57,754 nt of DNA from Rhodospirillaceae bacterium (GCA_019694335.1 JAIBCD010000016.1:1-57754), one strand, 5' to 3'; shown: positions 29,065 through 38,248, counted from the stretch's first letter. Notes: generated from the letters alone by a model not told the origin. Made by a program: numbers and translations.

Positions 29065-30822
29065 CTACTCCCCGACCACTGTTCCTTCGCGGCGTGGATC
29101 GGCGCCGCCCCTGAGCGTGCCGTCCTTGGCGATGGTGATGATGTGCAGGCCGCTGGCGTAGTCGCCGATGCGGACATTGTGGCCACGTTCCTTGAGTCCG
29201 GCTTCGGCCTTGGCGAGTCCTTCTTCCAGCATGACGCCATTGCCGATGAACAACGCGCCAGGCACGGCCGCCGCGGCATCGGGCGGCAATTGCCAGTCGA
29301 TCAGCGCCACCAGCGCCTTCACCACGATACCGACAATGGCCGCGCCCAGGGGCGAACCCAGCACCATCTCCGGCTTGCCTTGCGCGTCGAACACGATCGT
29401 CGGGCTCATGGAACTGCGCGGGCGCTTGCCGCCTTCGACCCGGTTGGCGACGGTGCGGTTCTCGGCGACATCTTCATAAGAGAAGTCGGTGAGCTGGTTG
29501 TTGAGGATGAAGCCGTCCACCATCAGCCGCGACCCGAAGGCGCTTTCCACCGTGGTGGTCATGGCGAGCGCGTTGCCGTCCTTGTCCACGATCGAAAAGT
29601 GGCTGGTGGAGGGCAGTTCCGGGCTGTCAGCCGGAATCAGCTGCGCGCCCTTCACCGGTATCTTGCCGGCGGGCGCGGTTTGCATACGGTGCGCGGGATC
29701 GATCAGCGCCGAACGCTCCTTGATGTAGCCGGGCGCAACCAGCGCCTGGGTCGGCACCGGAATGCGATCGGGATCCGCGAGATAGACCGCGCGGTCCGCC
29801 AGGGCGAGGCGCCCGGCCTCGATCAACAGGTGCTCCGCTTCCGCCGAGCCCTGGCCCAGCTTGCGCAAATCGAAGCGCTCGAGCGCGCCGAGGGATTGCA
29901 GCACCCCCACGGCGCCCGAGGACGGCGGACCCATGCCGCAGATCTTGTGGCCGCGATAGAAGCCGCACACGGGCGGGCGTTCGACGGCTTTATAACCCTT
30001 CATGTCGGCGATGGTCATGTCGCTGGGATTCTTCGTGGCCGACGTGACCGTGCGCACGATATCCTCGGCGATCTTGCCGTTATAGAAGGCGTCCGCACCG
30101 CCAGAGGCAATGGTGCGCAGGGTGGTGGCGAAAGCGGGGCTTTTGAGCAATGTGCCGGCCGGCAGCGGCGACCCGTCCGCCTGGTAATAGAACTTGCGCG
30201 CTTCCTCCATGGACTGAAACGCACTGTCGCCCGCCAGCAACGCATGCAGGCGCGGCGAGACCGCGAAGCCATCGGTGGCGAGCTTGATGGCCGGTTCGAA
30301 GTCTTTGGCCCAGGGCAGTTTGCCGTAGGCTTGGTGCGCGAGTTCCAGCACCCGCAGCGTACCCGGCACACCCACCGATTTGCCGCCGACGATCGCCTGC
30401 ATCCGGCCCATGGGCTTGCCGTCCTGGGTGAGGAAGCGGTTTTCGCGCGCCGCCGCCGGCGCGGTTTCGCGGCCGTCGTAGCTGTGCAGGGTCTTGGTCT
30501 TGGCGTCCCAATAGACGATGAACGAACCGCCGCCGATGCCCGATGACTGGGGCTCGACGATATTCAGCACCAGCTGCACGGCGATGGCCGCATCGATGGC
30601 GTTGCCGCCCGCCTTGATGATCGCGGCGCCCGCGTCCGCCGCCAGAGGATTCGCGGCGACCACCATGTAGGACTTGGCCGTGCCGCCCTTGACCTCGGAG
30701 CGGCCCGTGGCGGCTTCGGGTAGCGTATCCGCGCCCCAGGCGTACGCCGGAATCAGCAAAGCAACGGCGGCGAGACGCAGGCCACGTTTCAGCAAGCCAC
30801 GTTTCAGCGGGCCAAATTTCAT
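29065..30822 (-). CDS. ggt: Gamma-glutamyltransferase
   Basis: The 585-residue periplasmic Ntn hydrolase cleaves or transfers the gamma-glutamyl group of glutathione and related peptides. A signal peptide covers residues 1-30. The large subunit has QSSGIGGGSFIVYWDAKT and YDGRETAPA. The self-processing site is in LPSTSHFSIVDKDGNALAMTTT, with the Thr before SHF as predicted nucleophile. The small subunit has GKRPRSSMSPTIVF. It is the last gene of the FAH-opp-ferredoxin-ggt string, 13 bases after the ferredoxin gene. The signal-peptide start contains a tandem LKRGL repeat. Confidence 0.94.
   Translation of the reverse strand: MKFGPLKRGLLKRGLRLAAVALLIPAYAWGADTLPEAATGRSEVKGGTAKSYMVVAANPLAADAGAAIIKAGGNAIDAAIAVQLVLNIVEPQSSGIGGGSFIVYWDAKTKTLHSYDGRETAPAAARENRFLTQDGKPMGRMQAIVGGKSVGVPGTLRVLELAHQAYGKLPWAKDFEPAIKLATDGFAVSPRLHALLAGDSAFQSMEEARKFYYQADGSPLPAGTLLKSPAFATTLRTIASGGADAFYNGKIAEDIVRTVTSATKNPSDMTIADMKGYKAVERPPVCGFYRGHKICGMGPPSSGAVGVLQSLGALERFDLRKLGQGSAEAEHLLIEAGRLALADRAVYLADPDRIPVPTQALVAPGYIKERSALIDPAHRMQTAPAGKIPVKGAQLIPADSPELPSTSHFSIVDKDGNALAMTTTVESAFGSRLMVDGFILNNQLTDFSYEDVAENRTVANRVEGGKRPRSSMSPTIVFDAQGKPEMVLGSPLGAAIVGIVVKALVALIDWQLPPDAAAAVPGALFIGNGVMLEEGLAKAEAGLKERGHNVRIGDYASGLHIITIAKDGTLRGGADPRREGTVVGE
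30781..30810 (-). repeat. 15-bp tandem repeat in the ggt signal-peptide start
   Basis: GCCACGTTTCAGCAA and GCCACGTTTCAGCGG follow each other and encode LKRGL twice in the n-region, adding positive charge. Confidence 0.8.
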
Positions 30823-30835
30823 GGGTACCCTCTAA

Positions 30836-31198
30836 CTACTTTTTGGGCGGGGTGTCGCCGGGCTTGAGCATGAGGCGCGGCACGCGCCCGCCCTTTTGCA
30901 GATGCTCGGTGAGAATCTCGTCGATATCCGCTCGCGTATCGAAATGATACCAGACCCCTTCCGGGTAGATCACCAGATTGGGCCCCAATTCGCAGCGATC
31001 AAGGCAACCGGCTGCGTTTATGCGCACGCCTTTCAGGCCCATGGCCTTGGCTTTGTCCTTCATGTAGTCGCGCAGTTCGACGGAACCTCCGCGGGCACAA
31101 GACCCGCGCGGGTGATCCGCGGGCCGGGTGTTGGTGCAGACGAAAACGTGACAGTCGAAAAACAACGCGGGATCGCCAAGCTTGGAATCAGGCGGCAT
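30836..31198 (-). CDS. Thioredoxin-like [2Fe-2S] ferredoxin
   Basis: The 120-residue protein has the four-cysteine pattern of thioredoxin-like 2Fe-2S ferredoxins. First comes FDCHVFVCTNTRPADHPRGSC, then INAAGCLDRCELGPNLVIYPEGVWY, and a helical end ADIDEILTEHL. It is probably a small electron carrier or a cluster-binding protein; its partner is unknown. The gene lies nine bases after oppF and 13 before ggt, so it is probably in the same transcript. Confidence 0.87.
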   Translation of the reverse strand: MPPDSKLGDPALFFDCHVFVCTNTRPADHPRGSCARGGSVELRDYMKDKAKAMGLKGVRINAAGCLDRCELGPNLVIYPEGVWYHFDTRADIDEILTEHLQKGGRVPRLMLKPGDTPPKK

Positions 31199-31207
31199 TA
31201 AAAATCC

Positions 31208-32191
31208 TTATTCACGCCAGTGGTGGCACCACACGTCGTGCCCATGCGCGGAGGTTTCCCGCACCGGCTCTTTCGCGGCGCAGACGGCAGTGGCCTTGGG
31301 ACAACGGGTGCGGAACACGCAGCCGGAGGGCGGATCGAGCGGCGACGGCAAATCGCCGGCGAGGATAATGCGCGGCTTGGCGCGCTCCTTGACCGGATCG
31401 GGAATCGGCACCGCCGACATCAGCGCCCGAGTATAGGGATGGCGCGGCGCCTGGTAGAGGGATTCGCGCGTCGCCAGTTCCATCGCCTTGCCGAGGTACA
31501 GCACCAGCACCCGGTCGCTGATATGGCGCACCACGGCCAGGTCGTGGCTGATGAACAGCATCGCCAGGCCAAAGGTCTTCTGCAGATCCTTGAGCAGGTT
31601 CACGACCTGGGCGCGCACCGAAACGTCGAGCGCGCTGACCGGTTCGTCGCAGATTACCAGCTTGGGTTTCAGGATCATGGCGCGCGCGATGCCGATACGC
31701 TGGCACTGGCCGCCCGAGAATTCGTGGGGATAGCGGTTGACCATCGCCGGCAACAGGCCCACCTGCTCCATCAGTTCCCCCACACGGCGGGTGACTTCGG
31801 CGCGGGACAGCTCCGGGTGATAGTTGCGCAAGGGCTCGGCGATAATGTCGCCAGCGGTCATGCGCGGGTCCAGGCTCGCGAGCGGATCCTGGAACACGAT
31901 CTGCATGTGCTCGCGTGCGGCTTTGACCGCCGCGGCGCCGAGGCCGGTCATCTCCTGGCCCAGCCAGGTCACGGCGCCCGAGGTCACAGGCAGGAGCTGC
32001 AGGACCGCGCGGCCCAGGGTGGTCTTGCCGCAGCCGGATTCGCCGACGATGCCGAGGGTTTCGCCGGGTGCGAGATCGAACGATACGCCATCCACCGCGC
32101 GCAACGCCTGATAGCGGCCGATCACCACGCCGCCGGTGCGGACCGGAAAATGAACCTTCAGGTCTTTGACTTGCAGTAACGGCGCGGTCAT
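31208..32191 (-). CDS. oppF: Oligopeptide ABC transporter ATPase
   Basis: The 327-residue ABC ATPase has Walker A GESGCGKTT, signature FSGGQCQR, Walker B LVICDEPVSALD and the C-terminal oligopeptide-specific extension with CVFRTRCPKATAVC (Cys ligands as in OppD/OppF). It powers peptide uptake together with OppD. It overlaps oppD by four bases (ATGA). Confidence 0.93.
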   Translation of the reverse strand: MTAPLLQVKDLKVHFPVRTGGVVIGRYQALRAVDGVSFDLAPGETLGIVGESGCGKTTLGRAVLQLLPVTSGAVTWLGQEMTGLGAAAVKAAREHMQIVFQDPLASLDPRMTAGDIIAEPLRNYHPELSRAEVTRRVGELMEQVGLLPAMVNRYPHEFSGGQCQRIGIARAMILKPKLVICDEPVSALDVSVRAQVVNLLKDLQKTFGLAMLFISHDLAVVRHISDRVLVLYLGKAMELATRESLYQAPRHPYTRALMSAVPIPDPVKERAKPRIILAGDLPSPLDPPSGCVFRTRCPKATAVCAAKEPVRETSAHGHDVWCHHWRE

Positions 32192-33168
32192 GACGCGGCC
32201 CTGTTGATTGAGGCGATATCATCGCGCGCACAAGCCTTCAGACCACCGCCGGCTGCCGGACGCAGCGGCGGACGCTCCGCGCAGGCGGCGATCTTGAACG
32301 GACAGCGCGGCGCGAACGCACAGCCTGGCGGCAAGCGCTGCAGGTTGGGCGGCTGGCCGGAAATGGTCTTGAGGACTTTGCCCACATCGTCCAGGCGCGG
32401 CGTGCACGCCAGCAGGCCCTGGGTGTACGGATGCTGGGGTGCGGCGAAAATTTGCGCGACATCGCCAAGCTCGACGATGCGTCCGGCGTACATCACCGCC
32501 ACCCGGTCGGCGAGCCCCGCGACAACGCCGAGATCGTGGGTGATCAGGATCACCGAGGTGCGGTCCTGCTCCTTGACCTCGCGGATCAGGTCGAGGATCA
32601 GCGCCTGGACCGTGACATCCAGTGCCGTGGTCGGCTCATCGGCGATCAGGAGCTCCGGGTGGCATAGCAGGCTCATGGCGATCATGACGCGTTGGCGCAA
32701 CCCGCCGGACAACTCGTGGGGGTACATCGCGGCGCGGCGTTCCGGGTCCGGGATCTGCACGCGTTTCAGCATCGCGATCGCCGCGTCGCGCGCGGCCGCC
32801 GCGCTCAAACCGCGATGGCGTACAAGCACCTCGGCCATCTGACGGCCCACTTTCATATGTGGCGTCAGCGAGGTCATGTGATCCTGGAACACCATCGCCG
32901 CTTTGTTGCCGCGGATGGCGTTCAACTGCTTCTCGCCGGCGGTCAGCAGGTTGGCGCCGCCGAACAGCACGTCGCCGGTGGCGCGGCCGTTATCGGCGAG
33001 CAGGCCCATGGCCGCCATGAAGGTCTGGCTCTTGCCGGAACCGGACTCGCCCACGATCCCCAGGCATTCACCTTTCTCCATGGTGAACGACAGATCGCTG
33101 ACCGCCTGGACCTCGCCGTCCGGCGTGTCGAAGCGCACCGTGAGGTTACGGACGTCGAGCAGTGCCAT
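32188..33168 (-). CDS. oppD: Oligopeptide ABC transporter ATPase
   Basis: The 326-residue ATPase has Walker A GESGSGKSQ, a variant at the final Ser/Thr position; Ser at the previous position is kept. It has signature LSGGLRQR, Walker B LLIADEPTTALD, and the oligopeptide-type C-terminal CAFAPRCPFKIAAC extension. It pairs with OppF. It begins at the oppC stop (TGATG overlap). Confidence 0.93.
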   Translation of the reverse strand: MALLDVRNLTVRFDTPDGEVQAVSDLSFTMEKGECLGIVGESGSGKSQTFMAAMGLLADNGRATGDVLFGGANLLTAGEKQLNAIRGNKAAMVFQDHMTSLTPHMKVGRQMAEVLVRHRGLSAAAARDAAIAMLKRVQIPDPERRAAMYPHELSGGLRQRVMIAMSLLCHPELLIADEPTTALDVTVQALILDLIREVKEQDRTSVILITHDLGVVAGLADRVAVMYAGRIVELGDVAQIFAAPQHPYTQGLLACTPRLDDVGKVLKTISGQPPNLQRLPPGCAFAPRCPFKIAACAERPPLRPAAGGGLKACARDDIASINRAAS

Positions 33169-34079
33169 CAGCGATCCTTCGGATCGAGCGCGTCACGCAA
33201 GCCGTCGCCCAGGAAGTTGAGGCAGAACAAGGTGGCGGTCATGAACACCGCCGGCACGATCAAGGTGCGGGGCGTAATCTCCAGCTCGGCGGCGCCCTCG
33301 TTGATCAGCACGCCCCAGCTGGTCATCGGTTCCTGCACGCCCAGGCCCAGGAAGCTCAGGAAACTCTCCAGCAGAATCACCTGCGGAATGGTCAGCGTGA
33401 CATAGACGATCACCACCCCCAATACATTGGGCACCACATGGCGGATCAGGATGCTGGCGGTGCTGCCGCCGGAGGCCCGCGCCGCTTCCATGAATTCGCG
33501 GTGCTTGAGGGTGAGGGTCTGGCCGCGCACGATCCGCGCCATGGTCAGCCATTCCACCGACCCGATCGCCAGGAACATCAGGATGAAGTTCCGCCCGAAC
33601 AGCACCATCAGGATGATGACAAAGAAGGTCAACGGCACCGAGTACATCAGGTCGACGAAGCGCATCAGCAGCTGGTCGACCTTGCCGCCGAGATAGCCCG
33701 AGACCGCGCCCACGGTCACGCCGATGAACAGCGCCACCGAGGTCGCGAGCAACCCGACCGTCAGCGACACGCGCCCGCCGAACAGCGTGCGGGCGAGCAG
33801 ATCGCGGCCGACGGAATCGGTGCCGAGGTAGTGTTTCAACGCCAGGCTGGGCGGCACCGCCTCGACATGGTCCCAGTCAATTTGATCGTAGGTCCAGGCC
33901 AGGGCGTAAGGCCCGAACACCGAGAAGAACGCGATCAGCCCGAGAATGATGAGGCTGGCCACCGCCGCCTTATTGCGCATCAGCCGGCGCCAGGCGTCCT
34001 GCCAGAGGCTGCGGCCTTCGATTGCGTCCGGCCCAATATTTGAAGCGGGGGGCACATCCGGCGCGGCCATGTCAGTCAT
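33168..34079 (-). CDS. oppC: Oligopeptide ABC transporter permease
   Basis: The 303-residue inner-membrane permease has about six helices, the N-terminal OppC domain (WQDAWRRLMRNKAAVASL) and the EAA loop REFMEAARASGGSTASILIRHVVPN that docks the ATPases. HYLGTDSVGRDLLARTLFG is typical of OppC/DppC. It overlaps oppB by eight bases, with the start inside the oppB end. Confidence 0.93.
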   Translation of the reverse strand: MTDMAAPDVPPASNIGPDAIEGRSLWQDAWRRLMRNKAAVASLIILGLIAFFSVFGPYALAWTYDQIDWDHVEAVPPSLALKHYLGTDSVGRDLLARTLFGGRVSLTVGLLATSVALFIGVTVGAVSGYLGGKVDQLLMRFVDLMYSVPLTFFVIILMVLFGRNFILMFLAIGSVEWLTMARIVRGQTLTLKHREFMEAARASGGSTASILIRHVVPNVLGVVIVYVTLTIPQVILLESFLSFLGLGVQEPMTSWGVLINEGAAELEITPRTLIVPAVFMTATLFCLNFLGDGLRDALDPKDR

Positions 34080-35007
34080 AGCGCACCTTGGGGTCCAGAA
34101 CGCCGTAGAGCAGGTCCACCAGCAGGTTCATCAGGATCATGATGGCGGCCGAGAGAATGGTGACACCCATGACCAGGGTGTAATCGCGGTTGAGGGCGCC
34201 CTGCACGAAGTAGCGGCCGATCCCGGGGATCTGGAAAATCGTCTCCACCACCATCGAGCCGGTGAGGATGAAGGCGGTGGCCGGGCCCAGGAAGGTCACC
34301 ACCGGCGTCAGCGCGCTCTTGAGGGCGTGATGGATCACCACGGCGCGGAACGGCAGGCCCTTGGCCTTGGCGGTGCGCACATAGTTGGCGCGCATGACCT
34401 CGATCATCGAACCGCGCGTGATGCGCGCGAGATAGGCCACGAACGGCAGCGCCAGCGTGATCACCGGCAGGATGCGGTTGGCGAAAGCGCCGTTGTTCCA
34501 TCCGCCCGCCGGCAGATGCACGGCGGTGTCCTTGAGCCAGACGCCGAAGATCAGGATCAGGAGCTGCCCCATCACGAAATTGGGGATCACGATCCCGGTC
34601 ATGGCGATACCGGACACGGTGTAATCGCGGGCGGTGTTCTGCGCCAGCGCGGCCGCGATCCCCATGGGTATGCCGATCACCATGGCGAGCAGGATGGCGG
34701 CGAAGCCGTTCTGGAAACTGACCGGGAACCCCTGCGCGATCAGTTCCGTGACCGTGAAGTCCTTATATTTGAACGACGGCCCGAAATCCCAGTGCAGCAG
34801 GTTCCAGAGATAACTGAGGTACTGCTGCCACAGGGGGTCGTCGAGGTGATAGCGCGCCCGCAGGTTGGCGAGGATCTCCGGCGGCACCGGGGCGGCGGAA
34901 TCGAACGGCCCGCCGGGCGTGAGCCGCATCAGGAAAAAGCAGACGGTGATGATCGCCCAAAGCGTTGGGATGCCAATGAGAACGCGCCGGGCGAGGTATG
35001 ACCACAT
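34072..35007 (-). CDS. oppB: Oligopeptide ABC transporter permease
   Basis: The 311-residue permease has the OppB start (WSYLARRVLIGIPTLWAIITVCFFLMRLTPGGPF), a family-typical YHLDDPLWQQYLSYL periplasmic segment and the EAA loop ANYVRTAKAKGLPFRAVVIHHALKSA. With OppC it forms the transmembrane channel. It begins 43 bases after oppA. Confidence 0.94.
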   Translation of the reverse strand: MWSYLARRVLIGIPTLWAIITVCFFLMRLTPGGPFDSAAPVPPEILANLRARYHLDDPLWQQYLSYLWNLLHWDFGPSFKYKDFTVTELIAQGFPVSFQNGFAAILLAMVIGIPMGIAAALAQNTARDYTVSGIAMTGIVIPNFVMGQLLILIFGVWLKDTAVHLPAGGWNNGAFANRILPVITLALPFVAYLARITRGSMIEVMRANYVRTAKAKGLPFRAVVIHHALKSALTPVVTFLGPATAFILTGSMVVETIFQIPGIGRYFVQGALNRDYTLVMGVTILSAAIMILMNLLVDLLYGVLDPKVRYD

Positions 35008-35050
35008 GCGGCTATGAGCTTAGGTCAGCGGGCGCGAAAGCACCACGTGC

Positions 35051-36586
35051 TTATCGCGCCAGGAACCGCAAGGGATGGACCCCCAGCGCATTGGGCTGCC
35101 AGCCCTCCACCGCCACGGGGCGCAGGGGGGTGAAGAACACCACCGGCAGGATGATCTGGTCCTCGATCAGCACATTCTCCGCTTGCAGGGTGGCCTGAGG
35201 CCGGATCACCGGGTCGGTTTCCGACACCGCCGCCTGCATGCGCTTGTTGAACTCGGGCTCCTCGTAACCGCCCATGTTCCAGGGGCCGGCCTCGCGGGTC
35301 AGGGGGGTGAGAAACCCGAAGGCGTCCTCGGCCCGGGCCGGCCACGTGGTGAGGGCGAGGTCGAAATCGCCGCGTCTCAAGGCCTCGGCGAATTCCGCCG
35401 GGCCGTCTTCCTGCAGTTGCGCGGTGATGCCGATGCGCGGCCAGCCCGCCGTGACCGCCTTGGCGAACGCGGCCGTCGCCGCCCCTTTGGGATAGCGGAA
35501 CTGGAGGGTCACGGGCTGGGCGCGGCTGACCTGGGCTTCCTCCAGCAGCACCTCGGCCACGGCCGAACGCATATTGCCGGTGAGCGGCGCATAGGCCGCG
35601 CGGTGCAACGTCGCCGCGCCGGCCAGCTGTGGGGGCACCATGGTATAGGCGGGCGCGGCGTTCTCCAGGCGCGAGGACCGGACGAAAGCTTCGCGGTCGA
35701 TGGTCATGGCCAGGGCATGGCGGTTCTCGCGCCGGTTCAGGAGCGGCTTGCGGGCGTTCACCGCCACAAACAATAGGTCCGAACCGGCCTCGGCCTTGAG
35801 GCCGCGCGCCCGGGGCGGCGGCGGCATGAACGAAAAGCCCCAGGTCAGTTGTGCCGCGCGCGTGCGCACCATCTCGATGGCCTCGTCCGACGACGGCGCG
35901 GTGACGAAAGTGACCGCCGGGATCTTCACGTCGTTGGCCGCGAAGAAGTGCGGATTCTTCACCAGGGTAACGCCGTCTTCCGTGGCCTGCGCCATGAACG
36001 GGCCGTTGCTGGCCTGGCTTTCGCGCGCGAATGTGCGCTCGCCGCGCCGGTGCGGCACCGGCATCGCCACCGGCAGCGCCAAGGTCGCAAGGAACGTCGC
36101 CGACGGGTGCTTGAGCGTGATGCGCACGGTGCGCGAGTCCGGCGCGGACACGCCCAGGCTCGCGCGCGGCGTGCCGGCAAGCGTTTCCTGGGCACCTTGA
36201 ATCGCCGCGAGCGAACCCGCGAACGGCGCCCCCGGCGACGGCGCCAGGGCGTGGCGGAACCCTGCGACGAAATCCTCGGCGTCGAGCGCGCTGCCGTCGG
36301 ACCACTGCAACCCGCGGCGCAGCGCGAAAGTATATGTGAGCTGGTCCGAACTGATGTCCCAGCGCTCGGCCGCGCCCGGAATCAGTTTACCTTGGGCGTC
36401 GCGGGTCACTAGGCCCATGAACAATTCGGCGGCGGCGGCGAGATCGACATCGCGCACCGCCAGCTGCGGATCGCGTTCTTGCGGCAATTCCGGCACCGCG
36501 ATCACCAGGGCTTCGGACTTGTCGGCGGCGGAAACCGCCGGGGCCGCGGCAAACGCCACGGCCGCCATCAGCGCGGCCGGCAGCAC
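35051..36586 (-). CDS. oppA: Periplasmic oligopeptide-binding protein
   Basis: A family 5 extracellular solute-binding protein of about 511 residues. The signal peptide (LPAALMAAVAFAAAPAVSA) precedes the SBP_bac_5 pattern: LFMGLVTRDAQGKLIPGAAERWDIS, FALRRGLQWSDGSALDAEDFV, and the C-terminal GGYEEPEFNKRM. It delivers peptides to OppBC. The start is uncertain. A GTG at 36586, within a G-rich stretch just after the FAH gene stop, is the best candidate; an ATG six codons later is possible. Compared with E. coli OppA (about 543 aa) it is slightly short. Confidence 0.88.
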   Translation of the reverse strand: MLPAALMAAVAFAAAPAVSAADKSEALVIAVPELPQERDPQLAVRDVDLAAAAELFMGLVTRDAQGKLIPGAAERWDISSDQLTYTFALRRGLQWSDGSALDAEDFVAGFRHALAPSPGAPFAGSLAAIQGAQETLAGTPRASLGVSAPDSRTVRITLKHPSATFLATLALPVAMPVPHRRGERTFARESQASNGPFMAQATEDGVTLVKNPHFFAANDVKIPAVTFVTAPSSDEAIEMVRTRAAQLTWGFSFMPPPPRARGLKAEAGSDLLFVAVNARKPLLNRRENRHALAMTIDREAFVRSSRLENAAPAYTMVPPQLAGAATLHRAAYAPLTGNMRSAVAEVLLEEAQVSRAQPVTLQFRYPKGAATAAFAKAVTAGWPRIGITAQLQEDGPAEFAEALRRGDFDLALTTWPARAEDAFGFLTPLTREAGPWNMGGYEEPEFNKRMQAAVSETDPVIRPQATLQAENVLIEDQIILPVVFFTPLRPVAVEGWQPNALGVHPLRFLAR

Positions 36587-36606
36587 CCCCCGTGCGGCCC
36601 GGCGCC

Positions 36607-37446
36607 TCAGACGGAGGGCTCCGAGATGACGGTATTGGCGAGCACGCCGATGCGCTCGATCTCCACCTCGATCTTGTCGCCGGGCTTCAGCCACAAGGGC
36701 GGCTTGCGCCCCGCGCCCACGCCCGCCGGCGTTCCGGTGGCGATCACATCGCCGGGCTCGAGGTGGGTGAAGATGGAGAAATAAGCGATGATCTCGGCCA
36801 CCGACAGCATCATCGACGCGGTGTTGTCCTGCTGCACGACTTCGCCGTTCAGGCGCGTGCAGAGCCTCAGGTTCTGCGGATCGGGCACTTCCGCGGCCGG
36901 CACCAGCCATGGGCCGCAGGAGCCGGACGAATCGAAATTCTTCCCGGCGGTGAACGAATGCTTTTGATAGTCGCGCACGCTGCCGTCGAAGAAACAGGTG
37001 TAGCCGGCGACATGCGACAGCGCCCGGTCGACCGGAATGCGCCGGCCGCCGCGCCCGATCACCACGCCGAGCTCGCCTTCGAAGTCGTACTGATGGGATG
37101 CCGACGGACAGACGATCGACTGGCGATGCCCGACCAGCGACTGCGTGGTGCGCATGAAGGTGTTGGGATTTTCCGGCGGCAGGTTGCCCAGCTCCGCCAC
37201 ATGGTCGCGGTAATTGCGCCCGACACACAGCACGCGGCTGGCATCGGGAATCACCTGCAACAGCACGACGTGATCGAGGGACACGGTTGGCTTGCGCTTG
37301 GCGGCCACGGCCTGGAGGTTGCCGAGCGGCCCCGAAGCCAGCACCGCGCGCAACGACGGCCCGGCATCCGACAGATCGACGATATCGTTGCCGATCACCG
37401 CGCCGAAGCTGGGGCCTTGGGTATATTCGTAGCTGACGAATTTCAT
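36607..37446 (-). CDS. Fumarylacetoacetate hydrolase (FAH) family protein
   Basis: The 279-residue FAH-fold enzyme has the metal ligands E-x-E in DFEGELGVVIG, Asp in CFFDGSVRDYQ, then GKNFDSSGSCGPWLVP and TGTPAGVG. The family cleaves C-C bonds or hydrates/decarboxylates oxo-acids such as acylpyruvates. It heads the opp-ggt string on the minus strand, 20 bases before the probable oppA start. That suggests a shared transcript but not an obvious shared pathway. Confidence 0.9.
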   Translation of the reverse strand: MKFVSYEYTQGPSFGAVIGNDIVDLSDAGPSLRAVLASGPLGNLQAVAAKRKPTVSLDHVVLLQVIPDASRVLCVGRNYRDHVAELGNLPPENPNTFMRTTQSLVGHRQSIVCPSASHQYDFEGELGVVIGRGGRRIPVDRALSHVAGYTCFFDGSVRDYQKHSFTAGKNFDSSGSCGPWLVPAAEVPDPQNLRLCTRLNGEVVQQDNTASMMLSVAEIIAYFSIFTHLEPGDVIATGTPAGVGAGRKPPLWLKPGDKIEVEIERIGVLANTVISEPSV

Positions 37447-37503
37447 TGCTTGATCTCAACCATGATCCCGCGTGTCCGGTCTACGTGAGCTTCGGGATCG
37501 GGT

Positions 37504-37977
37504 CTAGTGGGGCATCAGCACTGTATCGATGACGTGAATGAAGCCGTTGTCGGCGATCAGGTCCGCTTTGATCATTTTCGCGTCGTCGATCATGATTCCC
37601 TTGGTGGCGTCGATCAGCAGAAAGCCGCCCTCGACGGTAGCGGCTTCGAGCCGCTTGCCCATGAAATCGTGCGACGTGATGCGGCCCATCACCAGGTGAA
37701 AGGTGATCAGCTGCCGCAGCTTTTCCTTGTTCTCGGGCCTGAGCAAACTCTCCATCGTGGCCTTGGGCAGTTTGGCGAACGCGTCGTCGGTGGGCGCGAA
37801 CAGGGTCATGGGCCCCTTGCCCTGCATGAGCGGCGCCAGCCCCGCCGCCTTGACGGCCGCCAGAAGGATGGTGAATGTGCCGGCGTCCGTGGCGGTTTCC
37901 AGGATGTCCTTGGCGCGGCCCGTGCCCGGCAGCACCAGCAGGGCGGCAAGGACAAGGACAAAGAATTTACGATACAT
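37504..37977 (-). CDS. Secreted fasciclin (FAS1) domain protein
   Basis: The 157-residue exported protein has a signal peptide (residues 1-22, ending GTGRAKD) and a single FAS1 domain. The domain motifs are FTILLAAVKAAGL, MTLFAPTDDAFAKLP, FHLVMGRITSHDF and NGFIHVIDTVLMP. FAS1 domains mediate adhesion. The ATG at 37977 has GGAGAG five bases upstream. Its start is only 22 bases from the start of the divergent small gene, so its promoter must overlap that gene. Confidence 0.92.
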   Translation of the reverse strand: MYRKFFVLVLAALLVLPGTGRAKDILETATDAGTFTILLAAVKAAGLAPLMQGKGPMTLFAPTDDAFAKLPKATMESLLRPENKEKLRQLITFHLVMGRITSHDFMGKRLEAATVEGGFLLIDATKGIMIDDAKMIKADLIADNGFIHVIDTVLMPH

Positions 37978-37999
37978 AGCTTCTCTCCAAGGCGAGCCG

Positions 38000-38236
38000 A
38001 TGACGACCCAGCGTGAAATGTATTCCGAGATCGGCGCCCTGATCGGCGCCATCGCCCAGGCCTTTAGCATAACCGAAGCGGAAGCCATCGCCGCCGCGGA
38101 GCAGAATCGGCTGGGCATGGAGTTCGGCCGCGACGCCAACGGCAACCCTTTCGTGACCGCGACTCTGGACGGCAAGATTGCCCGGATCTACCAGGGCGCC
38201 ATCAAACACCCGCCCAAAGCCCCGCCGGCCCCGTAG
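38000..38236 (+). CDS. Small protein of unknown function
   Basis: A 78-residue cytoplasmic protein, mostly helical at the start (MYSEIGALIGAIAQAFSITEAEAIAAAEQ) with a later strand pair (GNPFVTATLDGKIARIY) and a Pro-rich end. I do not recognise it. The ATG at 38000 is preceded by GGCGAG. It sits 15 bases upstream of the marR start and its operator, so it may be transcribed with marR or end before it. Confidence rests on the ribosome-binding site, length and codon use. Confidence 0.55.
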   Translation: MTTQREMYSEIGALIGAIAQAFSITEAEAIAAAEQNRLGMEFGRDANGNPFVTATLDGKIARIYQGAIKHPPKAPPAP

Positions 38237-38248
38237 CGCGGAGGGCCA

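Noticed and set aside
36587-37459. N-terminal extension of oppA up to 37459
   Set aside because: The stretch is in another frame of the FAH gene; its residues look random, and a signal peptide begins only near 36586.
37452-37500. Possible second copy of the palindromic repeat near the FAH gene
   Set aside because: Only GATCCCG and CGGGATC arms match; the conserved core is missing, so chance or a weak terminator is more likely.
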